NCBI GenBank assembly: GCA_029250825.1
Contig: JAQXEN010000044.1
Coordinates: 124,001-188,000, forward strand
DNA from: Porticoccaceae bacterium
GTDB lineage: Bacteria; Pseudomonadota; Gammaproteobacteria; Pseudomonadales; Porticoccaceae
DNA length: 64,000 nucleotides
Reading direction: 5' to 3'
The notes beneath the pieces were generated by a model. The model had not been told where the DNA came from. It saw nothing but the letters and a program-made list of their open reading frames with translations, and did not search any database. Below, in pieces: positions 17,895 to 26,900 of the stretch; positions within the stretch are counted from its first letter, which is position 1; every line of letters starts with the position of its first letter. Position numbers and translations under genes: made by a program.

Positions 17895-18854
17895 CTAGTG
17901 GCTTTTCTGATCAAGTTTGGCGCGCACGGCTTTTATGAGGCGCTCACCAATCTGAGTGCCCTCGGCATTATCGATCTCGCGGATACAGGTGGGACTGGTG
18001 ACATTAATTTCAGTGAGGTAATCGCCAATCACATCGAGACCTACAAAGATCAGTCCACGCTCTTTTAATGTTGGGGCAACCTGCTGGGCAATCCATAGAT
18101 CTCGTTCACTGAGAGGCTGCACCACACCTTGACCGCCGGCGGCCAGATTTCCGCGGAAATCACTACCTGTTGGAATACGTGCCAGACAGAAGGGAATTAT
18201 CTCGCCATCGACTACCAAAATCCGCTTATCACCCTGAGAGATTTGCGGCATAAACTTCTGCGCCATAATCGTCTCACTGCCATATTGGGTCACTGTCTCG
18301 AGAATCACATTTAAATTTTGGTCTCCCTCTTTGACACGGAAAATCGAAGTGCCACCCATGCCATCAAGAGGTTTGTAAACCACATCCTGATGCTCGGCTA
18401 AAAAGCTTTTCAGTCGCGTCTGATCGCGGCTGACCAAAAGCGGGGGAACACACTTGGGGAACTCTGTGGCAAACACCTTCTCGTTGCAGTCACGCAGACT
18501 CTGAGGTTTGTTTATCACCAGAGAGCCGCGGCGCTCCGCGGCCTCAAGAATATAGGTTGAATAGATAAACTCGCTATCGAAAGGCGGATCCTTGCGCATA
18601 ATTAACACATCCATCTCCTCCAGCGCGGCGTCTCTGCTGTCTCCCAGTTCGAACCATTTATTCGAATCATTGAAGACCTTCAAGGGACGCAGCTGGGCCT
18701 TGGGTCCAGTATTGTCTATATAGAGATCCTGCTGCTCCATATAAAAGAGATCGAATCCCTGAGACTGAGCTGCTAGCAAGATCGCCAGAGTGGAATCTTT
18801 GGCAAAAGAAATGGATTGGATGGGGTCCATAATGACGCCGAGGGAAGTGCCCAT
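17895..18854 (-). CDS. gshB: Glutathione synthetase
   Basis: Joins gamma-glutamylcysteine and glycine with ATP. The 319-residue ATP-grasp protein starts MGTSLGVIMDPIQSI, matching the family. It contains KPLDGMGGTSIFR (ATP-binding loop), GDKRILVVDGE and the C-terminal metal site DYLTEINVTSPTCIREID. It is first in the minus-strand operon and diverges from pilG across a 210-bp region. Confidence 0.97.
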   Translation of the reverse strand: MGTSLGVIMDPIQSISFAKDSTLAILLAAQSQGFDLFYMEQQDLYIDNTGPKAQLRPLKVFNDSNKWFELGDSRDAALEEMDVLIMRKDPPFDSEFIYSTYILEAAERRGSLVINKPQSLRDCNEKVFATEFPKCVPPLLVSRDQTRLKSFLAEHQDVVYKPLDGMGGTSIFRVKEGDQNLNVILETVTQYGSETIMAQKFMPQISQGDKRILVVDGEIIPFCLARIPTGSDFRGNLAAGGQGVVQPLSERDLWIAQQVAPTLKERGLIFVGLDVIGDYLTEINVTSPTCIREIDNAEGTQIGERLIKAVRAKLDQKSH

Positions 18855-19028
18855 AAAATGACAGCCTTAAGTTGATATTTGCGCTATAACTAAGTGTGGC
18901 AACTGAGACGGCCGATGCCCTGAAAAAATCTGTGACCTATAAATCAATTTTTTTATTAAGTTTAGAGGCTTGTGGATTATATATTACAAGTGTGTTTAAA
19001 ATTCCATTAGTTAAGTGATATTGGCAAT

Positions 19029-19044
19029 ACTTAATGCGTTAAGT
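19029..19044. promoter_or_regulatory. 16-bp palindrome upstream of pilG
   Basis: ACTTAA, TGCG, TTAAGT forms a perfect 6-bp dyad ending 20 bp before the pilG start codon. It lies within the shared pilG/gshB upstream region (18855-19064), which has no gene. It could be an operator, but no regulator can be named. Confidence 0.3.
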
Positions 19045-19064
19045 GGTTTTAAAGTGGTGAAAAT

Positions 19065-19442
19065 ATGGAAGTTCAGGGCCTAAAAGTCCTTGTCATAGAT
19101 GACAGCAACACAATAAGACGAACCGCAGAAACCTTGCTGGCAAAAGCTGGCTGTGACGTTTCTACCGCGTCAGACGGTTTTGATTCCCTATCCAAAATTG
19201 TTGACATCAGAACGGATGTTATCTTTATTGACATCATGATGCCGCGTCTAGATGGCTACCAAACTTGCGCCCTAATCAAAAATAAGCCCGACTATAAATC
19301 TACCCCAGTCATTATGCTGTCGAGCAAGGATGGTCTCTTCGACAAAGCCAAGGGCCGGATTGTCGGTGCCGACGACTATTTGACCAAGCCTTTTGGTCGC
19401 GCAGAACTACTTGATGTACTAGAAAAACTTACCCAAAACTAA
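19065..19442 (+). CDS. pilG: Twitching response regulator PilG
   Basis: Single receiver-domain protein (125 residues) that promotes pilus extension at the leading pole in the Pil-Chp system. The acidic pair Asp12-Asp13, phosphoacceptor Asp56 (FIDIMMPRLDG), Ser/Thr switch residue (VIMLSSKDGLFDKAKGR) and Lys of YLTKPF are present. It is the first gene of pilGHIJK-chpABC, and phosphoryl groups would come from ChpA. Confidence 0.97.
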   Translation: MEVQGLKVLVIDDSNTIRRTAETLLAKAGCDVSTASDGFDSLSKIVDIRTDVIFIDIMMPRLDGYQTCALIKNKPDYKSTPVIMLSSKDGLFDKAKGRIVGADDYLTKPFGRAELLDVLEKLTQN

Positions 19443-19467
19443 CTAAAGGATCTAGAGGTTTTAGCAA

Positions 19468-19830
19468 ATGGCAAAAGTATTGATTGTGGATGACTCTCCT
19501 ACCGAAACATATAAGTTGGCCAATATTCTTGAGCGCAATGGATTTTCGGTACTCTCGGCGGACTCTGGTGAACAGGGACTTAATCTAGCGCGAGATGAGC
19601 AGCCGGATGTGGTTTTGATGGATATTGTGATGCCCGGACTAAATGGCTTTCAAGCAACGCGACAGCTCAGCCGTAACAAGGATACGCAACATATCCCAGT
19701 CATTATTGTTACCGCTAAAAATCAGCAGGCAGATCAGGTTTGGGGTGAGCGTCAGGGCGCCAAAGCCTATTTGGTAAAGCCCATCGATGAGAAGCAGTTA
19801 GTTTCAGCCATCACTAGCGTCTTAAATTAG
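19468..19830 (+). CDS. pilH: Twitching response regulator PilH
   Basis: Second stand-alone receiver (120 residues), which in Pseudomonas counteracts PilG and favours retraction or acts as phosphate sink. It shows Asp8-Asp9, phosphoacceptor Asp52 (LMDIVMPGLNG), the Thr switch in VIIVTAKNQQ and Lys in YLVKPID. It follows pilG by 25 bp, with AAAGGA upstream. Confidence 0.97.
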   Translation: MAKVLIVDDSPTETYKLANILERNGFSVLSADSGEQGLNLARDEQPDVVLMDIVMPGLNGFQATRQLSRNKDTQHIPVIIVTAKNQQADQVWGERQGAKAYLVKPIDEKQLVSAITSVLN

Positions 19831-19841
19831 GAAGACGAGCA

Positions 19842-20375
19842 GTGTCTAAAGTCAAAAAGCTTTTTTCAGCAATCAGTGGCGTGGCGGGCCGTTTCAGTGA
19901 GACGGTCTATGGCCTGCCCGCACAAAAGCAAATAGTCGAGGCACGCAAATTAATCGCGTTCAATGTGCTCGGCTATGACTATCTGATTCCCTTGGATGAA
20001 GTAAGCGAAATACTTGAACTGCCTGAGTCCATAAAACTGCCTCGCGTTAAATCTTGGATTACCGGTTTGGCCAATGTTCGGGGCCGTCTTTTGCCCATTG
20101 TTGATCTCGCCGCTTTTCTTGGTGGCAGCCTGTGCAGCACAGTCCGTGATCGCCGTGTGCTGGTGCTGGATATCAACAGTGTTTACGTTGGCGTTATTGT
20201 CGACAGTGTTCAGGGCATTAAATCCCTGCCTGTAGATCAACATCAAAGCGTATCTAGCCAATGTCCAATGGCCCGTTTCACCGATGGAATATTTATCGAG
20301 GAAAAGCAGTCACTGTCACTTTTTTGTGCACGCAAACTGATTGAGGACGATCAGTTTATGACAGTCGCTATTTAG
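19842..20375 (+). CDS. pilI: CheW-like adaptor PilI
   Basis: A 177-residue CheW-domain protein that couples the receptor PilJ to the kinase ChpA. The domain begins near residue 35 (LIAFNVLGYDYLIPLDEVSEIL) and includes ITGLANVRGRLLPIVDL. It starts with GTG at 19842; AGGA overlaps the pilH stop at a good distance. Three-gene spacing is tight, so PilH and PilI are likely made from one message. Confidence 0.95.
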   Translation: MSKVKKLFSAISGVAGRFSETVYGLPAQKQIVEARKLIAFNVLGYDYLIPLDEVSEILELPESIKLPRVKSWITGLANVRGRLLPIVDLAAFLGGSLCSTVRDRRVLVLDINSVYVGVIVDSVQGIKSLPVDQHQSVSSQCPMARFTDGIFIEEKQSLSLFCARKLIEDDQFMTVAI

Positions 20376-20471
20376 TTTTTAAGTTCTAGGTTTTTAATTT
20401 TAGGTTTTAAAATTATTCAACTGTGCAACTGCAAGAAATAATTGCAATACCGAATAGACATGGAGGATTAC

Positions 20472-22802
20472 ATGAGCAAATCTACCGGCAAAGGATCGCT
20501 TTTTCGCAGCTTAATTATCGCGCTGGGCATCATCTGTATCGCCGCTGCGGCGTACAGCATCGTTGAGGTCAACAGACAGACCAAAAACGACCAAATGAAC
20601 AATCAAAGCATCGCTAACCTACGCATAAAGGCACTGCGTATTACCAAGTTGGCTGACGATGCTGTTGCGGCGAGAGAGGAAGCTTTTAGCTCCCTCACCG
20701 GCCTGAGTTCAGAGATGGAACGGGGCTGGAAAACCTTACAGCAACTGCTCAATAGTCAGGGTGAAATTTCACGCCCGCAAATAAAATTAGTCGCTGACAG
20801 TTGGAGTAAAGTTCAGGGTGAATTAAACCAGTTAGCTGATAGCCGTGAGACAGTTATTTTTGTCTCCACTGTTGCCAGAAAGCTTAATGCCACTCTGCCT
20901 CAGGTTCAGGACAACGCAGGTCAGGTTGTGGACTCCTTGATCGCCCAGTCAGCACCTGCCGGGCAGATCGCAATTGCTCAGGAACAGCTCTGGCTGATTG
21001 AACGTATCGGTCGCAATATCGACAAAATGATCCTTGCTAGTGGTGATGCCAATGTTGCTGCGGATCAGTTTAAAAGTGATTCCAATGTATTTCACGATAC
21101 TCTGGACTCGATGAAAAATGGCAACTTTATTCTTGGTATTACGAAAGTAAAAAATAAGGAAGCTCTGGCTAGCATTGATAAAATTCAGACGTCATTTGAA
21201 GTGGTCGCCAATGATATTGATCGAATCTATAGCTCGGCCAACAATCTCTCTAGTGCACGAAAGTCCGCCGAGAACCTGCTCGCCGATGTGCCGGTTCTAC
21301 TGACCCAGCTCGACAATCTGGATAACACCGTCGCCGGTCTTGCCGATTCGAAAAAACGCTTATTTAACGATGTCACCAGTCTCTCCTCCATCGCCGGTTT
21401 CTTTGCGGCACTGGTGATATTGGGCTTTATTAACTTTAGAGCGACACGGCGAAATCTTATTGAAGCGGAGCAGGTAAAAGATAAAAACCAGCAGGCGATC
21501 TTGCAGCTGCTAGACGATATCTCAGATCTGGCTGACGGCGATTTGACTGCAGAGGCCACGGTTACCGCCGACTTTACCGGTACCATCGCCGACTCGATTA
21601 ACTTCGCTATCGGCGAACTGCGAAGCCTAGTGGAAAATGTCGCTAGCTCCTCGGCAAAAGTGGCAGGTTCTGCAGATGAAACTCGTGCCACATCGCTGCA
21701 GTTGGCTGAGAGTGCCGAACACCAGGCTCAGGAAATTGCCGGCGTCTCGGCGGCGATTAACGAAATGGCCATCACAATTGATCAGGTCTCTTCCAATTCC
21801 GCTGAGTCAGCTGCTGTAGCAGAGCGCTCAGTATCCATCGCCAAGAATGGTACTCAGGTTGTACGCAATACCATTGAGGGCATGGACACTATCCGCGAGC
21901 AGATTCAGGACACATCTAAACGTATTAAACGCCTCGGTGAAAGTTCACAGGAAATCGGCGATATCGTATCGCTGATTAACGAGATTGCCGAGCAGACCAA
22001 TATCCTTGCTCTAAATGCCGCGATACAGGCGGCGATGGCCGGTGAGGCCGGTCGTGGTTTTGCCGTGGTAGCGGATGAGGTTCAGCGTCTCGCCGAGCGC
22101 TCCGCCACAGCCACCAAGCAAATCGCCGGCTTGGTAAAAACCATTCAGAGTGACACCAATGAAGCGGTGAGTTCAATGGAACAGACCACCGCTGAGGTAG
22201 TTAAGGGTGCTGAGCTGGCCCACAGTGCAGGTATCGCCTTGGAAGAAATTGAAAGTGTATCAACCAATCTTGCAGAGTTGATTCAGGATATTTCAGAAGC
22301 GGCAAAACATCAGGCCACCACTTCAGCCCATATTTCCAACACCATGAATGTAATTCAGGAAATTACTTCCCAAACCCTATCCGGCACTAATGATACCGCC
22401 ACCTCTATTGGTGAGCTGGCCGAGATGGCTGTGGAAATGAAGCATTCTGTAAGTGGCTTTATTCTTCCCGATTCGGTTCAGGATCCAGCCCTGAGCGATG
22501 CGGGGGAGCCAGACTCAGAGTTAGATAAGCAATTGGACGATGATCAGTTGGGAGCAATGTTTGCCGTTGCCACTGAGCCACAGCCAGATCACCATGAGGC
22601 TGATAGTGAAGGCTTGCTTGCAGAGGACGGTACTAAAGGTGAAGGCTTGAATTTGGATTTTGTCGCCAGCACCGACTTTGATCAGGACTTTAACGAAGAC
22701 CTCGAGGTTGATATTGAAGATCCAGAAGAGCTTTTGCATCTGGAAGAATTTGAGGCGGAAATCGAAGCCATGCTGAGTGATGAGGGTGATAAAAAGGCAT
22801 AG
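20472..22802 (+). CDS. pilJ: Type IV pilus chemoreceptor PilJ with an acidic C-terminal extension
   Basis: Membrane receptor of the Pil-Chp system: TM1 at about residues 14-35, a helical periplasmic sensor region with two PilJ-type modules, TM2 near residue 310 ([14 protein letters not shown]), HAMP, and an MCP signalling domain with hairpin tip near residue 525 ([20 protein letters not shown]). ATG 20472 follows GGAGG at ideal distance; the open frame before it is ignored. Length 776 is about 90 more than P. aeruginosa PilJ. The extra sequence is a tail from about residue 663 with 38 Asp/Glu in roughly 113 residues. No C-terminal CheR/CheB-tether pentapeptide is evident. Confidence 0.96.
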   Translation: MSKSTGKGSLFRSLIIALGIICIAAAAYSIVEVNRQTKNDQMNNQSIANLRIKALRITKLADDAVAAREEAFSSLTGLSSEMERGWKTLQQLLNSQGEISRPQIKLVADSWSKVQGELNQLADSRETVIFVSTVARKLNATLPQVQDNAGQVVDSLIAQSAPAGQIAIAQEQLWLIERIGRNIDKMILASGDANVAADQFKSDSNVFHDTLDSMKNGNFILGITKVKNKEALASIDKIQTSFEVVANDIDRIYSSANNLSSARKSAENLLADVPVLLTQLDNLDNTVAGLADSKKRLFNDVTSLSSIAGFFAALVILGFINFRATRRNLIEAEQVKDKNQQAILQLLDDISDLADGDLTAEATVTADFTGTIADSINFAIGELRSLVENVASSSAKVAGSADETRATSLQLAESAEHQAQEIAGVSAAINEMAITIDQVSSNSAESAAVAERSVSIAKNGTQVVRNTIEGMDTIREQIQDTSKRIKRLGESSQEIGDIVSLINEIAEQTNILALNAAIQAAMAGEAGRGFAVVADEVQRLAERSATATKQIAGLVKTIQSDTNEAVSSMEQTTAEVVKGAELAHSAGIALEEIESVSTNLAELIQDISEAAKHQATTSAHISNTMNVIQEITSQTLSGTNDTATSIGELAEMAVEMKHSVSGFILPDSVQDPALSDAGEPDSELDKQLDDDQLGAMFAVATEPQPDHHEADSEGLLAEDGTKGEGLNLDFVASTDFDQDFNEDLEVDIEDPEELLHLEEFEAEIEAMLSDEGDKKA

Positions 22803-22831
22803 ATAAACAGTCGATAAAAAAGGGCTTTTCA

Positions 22832-23716
22832 GTGGCCGTTAAAGCAGAGAAGGCAATTCTTCAGAGCAGCGAAATGGGCTATTTCGATATTTGGAAAGCG
22901 GCCATTGAAGAGCGTACCGGTGTTCAGATTACATCTGACCGCGAGTGCGCCTTAGCCGCTTTGCTGAATCGAAGAATGCTCGAATTAGACCTTATCGATG
23001 TGGATGAGTATCTAAGTGAAACCCTGGATGTCACCCGAGGTGCACAGGAGTGGAGCGGTCTGGTGGACGGTTTGCTGGTTAAAGAAACTAGCTTCTTCCG
23101 TCATCGCCCCTCATTTGATCATGTGGCTCAGTGGGTTAAAGAGACAGTTATGGGCAAGCAGTTTGTCGGGCCACTCTGGGTATGGAGTCTCGGCTGTTCA
23201 ACGGGTGAGGAAGCCTACTCGCTGGCAATCATAGTTGAGCGCGCTATGAGAGAGGTCGGTCGCGAACCGCGCTTTGGCATTATCGGTACTGATATCAGTC
23301 GCGAAGCTATATTTCAGGCCCGTCGTGGTATATATCGCGCCAGCAAGATGAGTGCGGTTGATCAGTCTACCTACGACAATTATTTTGATCAGGTGGGCAA
23401 ACAGCTGTGGCGAGTAAAAGCAGATTTAAGACGCCGGGTCTGTTTTCTGACAAGCAATATTCTGACCGATAAATCGCCTTTAATCCGGCGCAAGATGCAT
23501 CTTATTTACTGTCAGAATATGTTGATTTATTTTCGCCGCTGGAAGCGCCGTGAACTAGTCAACCAATTAACCGAACATCTGGATAACCGCGGTTGTTTAA
23601 TGTTGGGTTTAGGGGAATTAAGTAATTGGATTCCAGAGGGATTTGCACGCGTTGCGCCGCGAGGTGTTCAGGCATACACCCAGATTGAGACCGTTGAACA
23701 GGGAGAGGTTCTATGA
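22832..23716 (+). CDS. pilK: CheR-type methyltransferase PilK
   Basis: A 294-residue SAM-dependent methyltransferase that methylates receptor glutamates, presumably on PilJ. An N-terminal helical CheR domain precedes the catalytic core with WVWSLGCSTGEEAYSLAI (SAM motif I) and GTDISREAIFQARRGIY. MHLIYCQNMLIYF contains the family motif N-x-L-I-Y-F. The start is GTG 22832 with AGGG nine nt before it. Its stop overlaps the chpA start (ATGA at 23713). Confidence 0.93.
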   Translation: MAVKAEKAILQSSEMGYFDIWKAAIEERTGVQITSDRECALAALLNRRMLELDLIDVDEYLSETLDVTRGAQEWSGLVDGLLVKETSFFRHRPSFDHVAQWVKETVMGKQFVGPLWVWSLGCSTGEEAYSLAIIVERAMREVGREPRFGIIGTDISREAIFQARRGIYRASKMSAVDQSTYDNYFDQVGKQLWRVKADLRRRVCFLTSNILTDKSPLIRRKMHLIYCQNMLIYFRRWKRRELVNQLTEHLDNRGCLMLGLGELSNWIPEGFARVAPRGVQAYTQIETVEQGEVL

Positions 23717-23907
23717 GCGACGCTGAACTAAAAAGAATTAAAACATTCACCGGACTTGAATGGTTGGTGGGAGAGATCGAAACCAGTTTGGACGCAGCTT
23801 TTAATGAGCTAGAAGCATTCACTCGAAATAATGATGATGAAACTAAAATACGTTTTTGTCTTGGTCACCTGCATCAGATAACCGGCCCTTTCAAAATACT
23901 TGAGTAA
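23713..23907 (+). pseudogene. chpA: 5' segment of chpA, cut off by an in-frame TAA
   Basis: 64 codons encode the start of ChpA: LEWLVGEIETSLDAAFNELE and RFCLGHLHQITGPFKILE match the N-terminal histidine-phosphotransfer-like domain of Pseudomonas ChpA. The frame ends in TAA at 23905-23907 but continues open on the far side with GCIFLVEEMESLTQAIIDKQ, which aligns without a gap to the next part of ChpA. A single T-to-A change of TTA (Leu) would explain the stop. The start overlaps the pilK stop by 4 bp, showing that this is the native chpA start. Confidence 0.85.
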
Positions 23908-23934
23908 GAAGGCTGTATTTTTCTAGTTGAAGAA

Positions 23935-26900
23935 ATGGAGTCTTTGACTCAGGCAATTATTGATAAACAAGTTTCCAATATAAATGAAGCCTGTGAAATT
24001 TTGGTTCAGGCAATTGTTAAGTTGCCAATTTATCTCCGGCAGATTTTGTCGAATCGCGAAGATCGTCCCGAGACCCTTATTTTATTATTAAATGATCTGC
24101 GCGCGGCGCAAGCAGAGCCGTTAGTTTCAGAGGGCGTTTTATTTGCGCCAAACTTAGAGTCCTTTAAAAATCAAGCCGAGACTCAGCTCTCAACAGATCC
24201 CAGCCAGCCAACTAGCGATATGATCAAGCGTCTTCGTCAGGTCTATCAACTATCTCTAATCAAAGTGATAAAAGAACAGGACAAGGGGACTAACTACTCC
24301 AATCTTGAAAAAGTTTTGCAGCGCATGGCTGAGCTATCCAAGGGCACTTGGCGAGCTAGCCTTTGGTCCATAGCGGGTCAAACCCTCAGGTTGGTGGCAT
24401 CCGGGGAACTCAAATTTGGTCTGGCGCTAAAAAAACTTTTCCGCACACTGGATACGCAATTAAAGCTGCAGGCCGCAGAAGTTGCTGTGGGAGAGTGCAG
24501 CGCTCCAGAGAGCGGGATATTTAAAAACCTACTCTATTACCTGACCACAATTCAGCCCGAATCAGACGCCTTAAAACGTATCTGGGGGGAGTATAACCTT
24601 CCCCACGCCTTTCCAGCCGGAACCATCAATCCCGATAATGGGCGCCTGGTACCCCAGTATGATCCCCTAGTTGTGCGCTCTCTCGTTGTGGCTATCCAAG
24701 GCGAGTTAGCCGCAGTGCGTTCAGCACTTGAGCGATTTTCCATTGAGGGTGGACTCTCTGCTGACGAAGTTCGAGAGGCGCTGCCGGTACTGGGCAATAT
24801 GGCTGACACCTTAGCTCTGGTAGGTCAGGGGAAACTGCGCGATGCCACCAGTAAGGTGGACAAAACACTACAGCAAATATTCTTTAATCAAGATCAGGGC
24901 ATCGAAGATCAGGGCATCGAAGATCAGGATATCGCCGATGCCGTGCAAAAGCTTGCTGAAATAGAATTGGCACTGAATACCTGGGCCGCTAGCCCTGACA
25001 AATTCTCTGGAACAGTAGATCTGGATAGCCAGCAAAATCAGTTTGAATTCGACGCTGCCAGCCAGGTGCTTTTGGCGGAAGCGCGCACCGATATTGAACG
25101 CATTAAAGAAGCGGTTGTTACCTTTATAAACTCCCAGTGGGATTTGCAATTGCTCGCCCATGTACCGGCAATGTTCAAGGAATTGCAGGGGGCGCTTTGC
25201 ATTGTCGGGTTGTCCCGGGCCGCGGCGGTTGTGGCTGGCTGTGCCGCCTATGTGGAAAATATTCGTGCAGAGAGGGGGCTTAAGGTTGAATGGCACGCTC
25301 TGGATACCTTCGCCGATGCGATTACGATTGTTGAGTACTATCTCGAGCAAATTCCTGCCGATGGTAACCTCAAGCAGGATGATGTTTTGATCGCGGCCGA
25401 GGAGAGCATCCAGTCCTTGCTACTAGAAGCCGAAACCGATCATTCCCTCGGGGAACAGGCAGTGGTAGCAAGCAGTGAGTTGCATGCAGAGCCGGAAGAA
25501 ATCATTCATGAGTTGGCTCTGCTAAATGAGTTAAGTGAGTCTGAGGAGCTAGATCAGCCAGAGGAATTAGAAGAGCCACAAGAACTAAATGTCAGCCCGC
25601 CCCAGAAGCTGCAATCGAAAGCCCGTAAGGAGGAATCCCCACAGGGCCAAACAATTGTTGAAGACGATGACGATTACCAAGTGGATGCGGAAATTATTGA
25701 AATTTTTGTTGAAGAAGCGGATGAAGTTCTCGAGTCTCTCAACAGATTGCTGCTCAGCTGGAAAGACCAACTTGAAGACAAAGAGACTCTAGCGACTGCC
25801 AGACGTGCATTTCATACGATTAAAGGCAGCGGTCGCATGGTCGGCGCTATGGTTGTTGGTGATCTGGCCTGGTCGATTGAAGAGCTGTTAAATCACGCGA
25901 CCAATGGGCATCTAAAATGCACGGAGACGATGGTCGACCTTGTGGCCGAGGCGACTAACTTGCTCGGAAAAATGATTCCGGCTTTTGCTGCCAATCAGCC
26001 CTGTGAAGAATCTGAGCCTATGGCGGCAATTGTTGAAGTGGCGAGACGCCTGGGTGAGGGTGAGACCGTTGGCCAACTTCCCGCGGAACTGTTAGATCTC
26101 GAAATAAATGCCGTGCTTGAGTCAGATCCGGCTCAAGCTCCGAAGACGGATATAGATGAGTCTTATGGCATCGTTGATAAAGAGCGAGCCGCAGACGCCA
26201 CTGATAACAAACTAGAGGATCAAGCAGAACACGAAGCCATACTGTTAGAGATGTTTTTTAATGAAGCTCAGGGCCATTTGAAAACCATTGACGATTTTGT
26301 ACTGCAAGCTCGAAATTCGGCACCGCTTTACAAGGCCCCCTCTCCAGCGCTGCAAAGAGCCTTACATACCCTGAAAGGCACTGCAGAGATGGCTAGCTTC
26401 TCAGAACTTAGCGAGTTGGTGACACCGCTTGAGGAGTTTATTAAAGAGCTGCATCACCATCGTATTTTTGTCGATGAGGATATTATTCATCTGGTTGAAG
26501 ATGCGGCACATTTTTTTCGCGCTATTTTAGGTCGCATGACCGGTGGTGAAACTGTCGAGCTGCAGGGGCTGCCGCTGTTCCGCGCGCGACTTTCAGAGCT
26601 GCGGGAAAAGGCCATTGGCCATTTATTGCGTGGTGCCGAAAATGATAACGACGGCAAGGATTTTGTCGCAGTAAAACGCCTTATGGCAGAGGGCCTGCTG
26701 GCGCTGCAGAATTATCCTGCGCTGTATGATTATTTAGAGCGTCAAACCACGCCGCCTAGAGTGATATTTAATCAACTGCTATCGGATTTAAACAGTATTC
26801 AGCAACAGCTAATGGATGCTGATATAGCGCCAATTTTAGAACTCGCCGGATTGATGACGCCGATCTATCGTGCCTTGCTAGAGCTGGGTTCGGTGCCCAG

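Noticed and set aside
18925-18945. CRP/Vfr binding site upstream of pilG
   Set aside because: TGTGA at about 18931 has no TCACA half-site 6 bp away; the match is too weak.
23905-23907. TAA in chpA read as a recoded amino acid
   Set aside because: Selenocysteine uses TGA and pyrrolysine TAG; no recoding element is visible. A mutation, reinitiation or sequence error is simpler.
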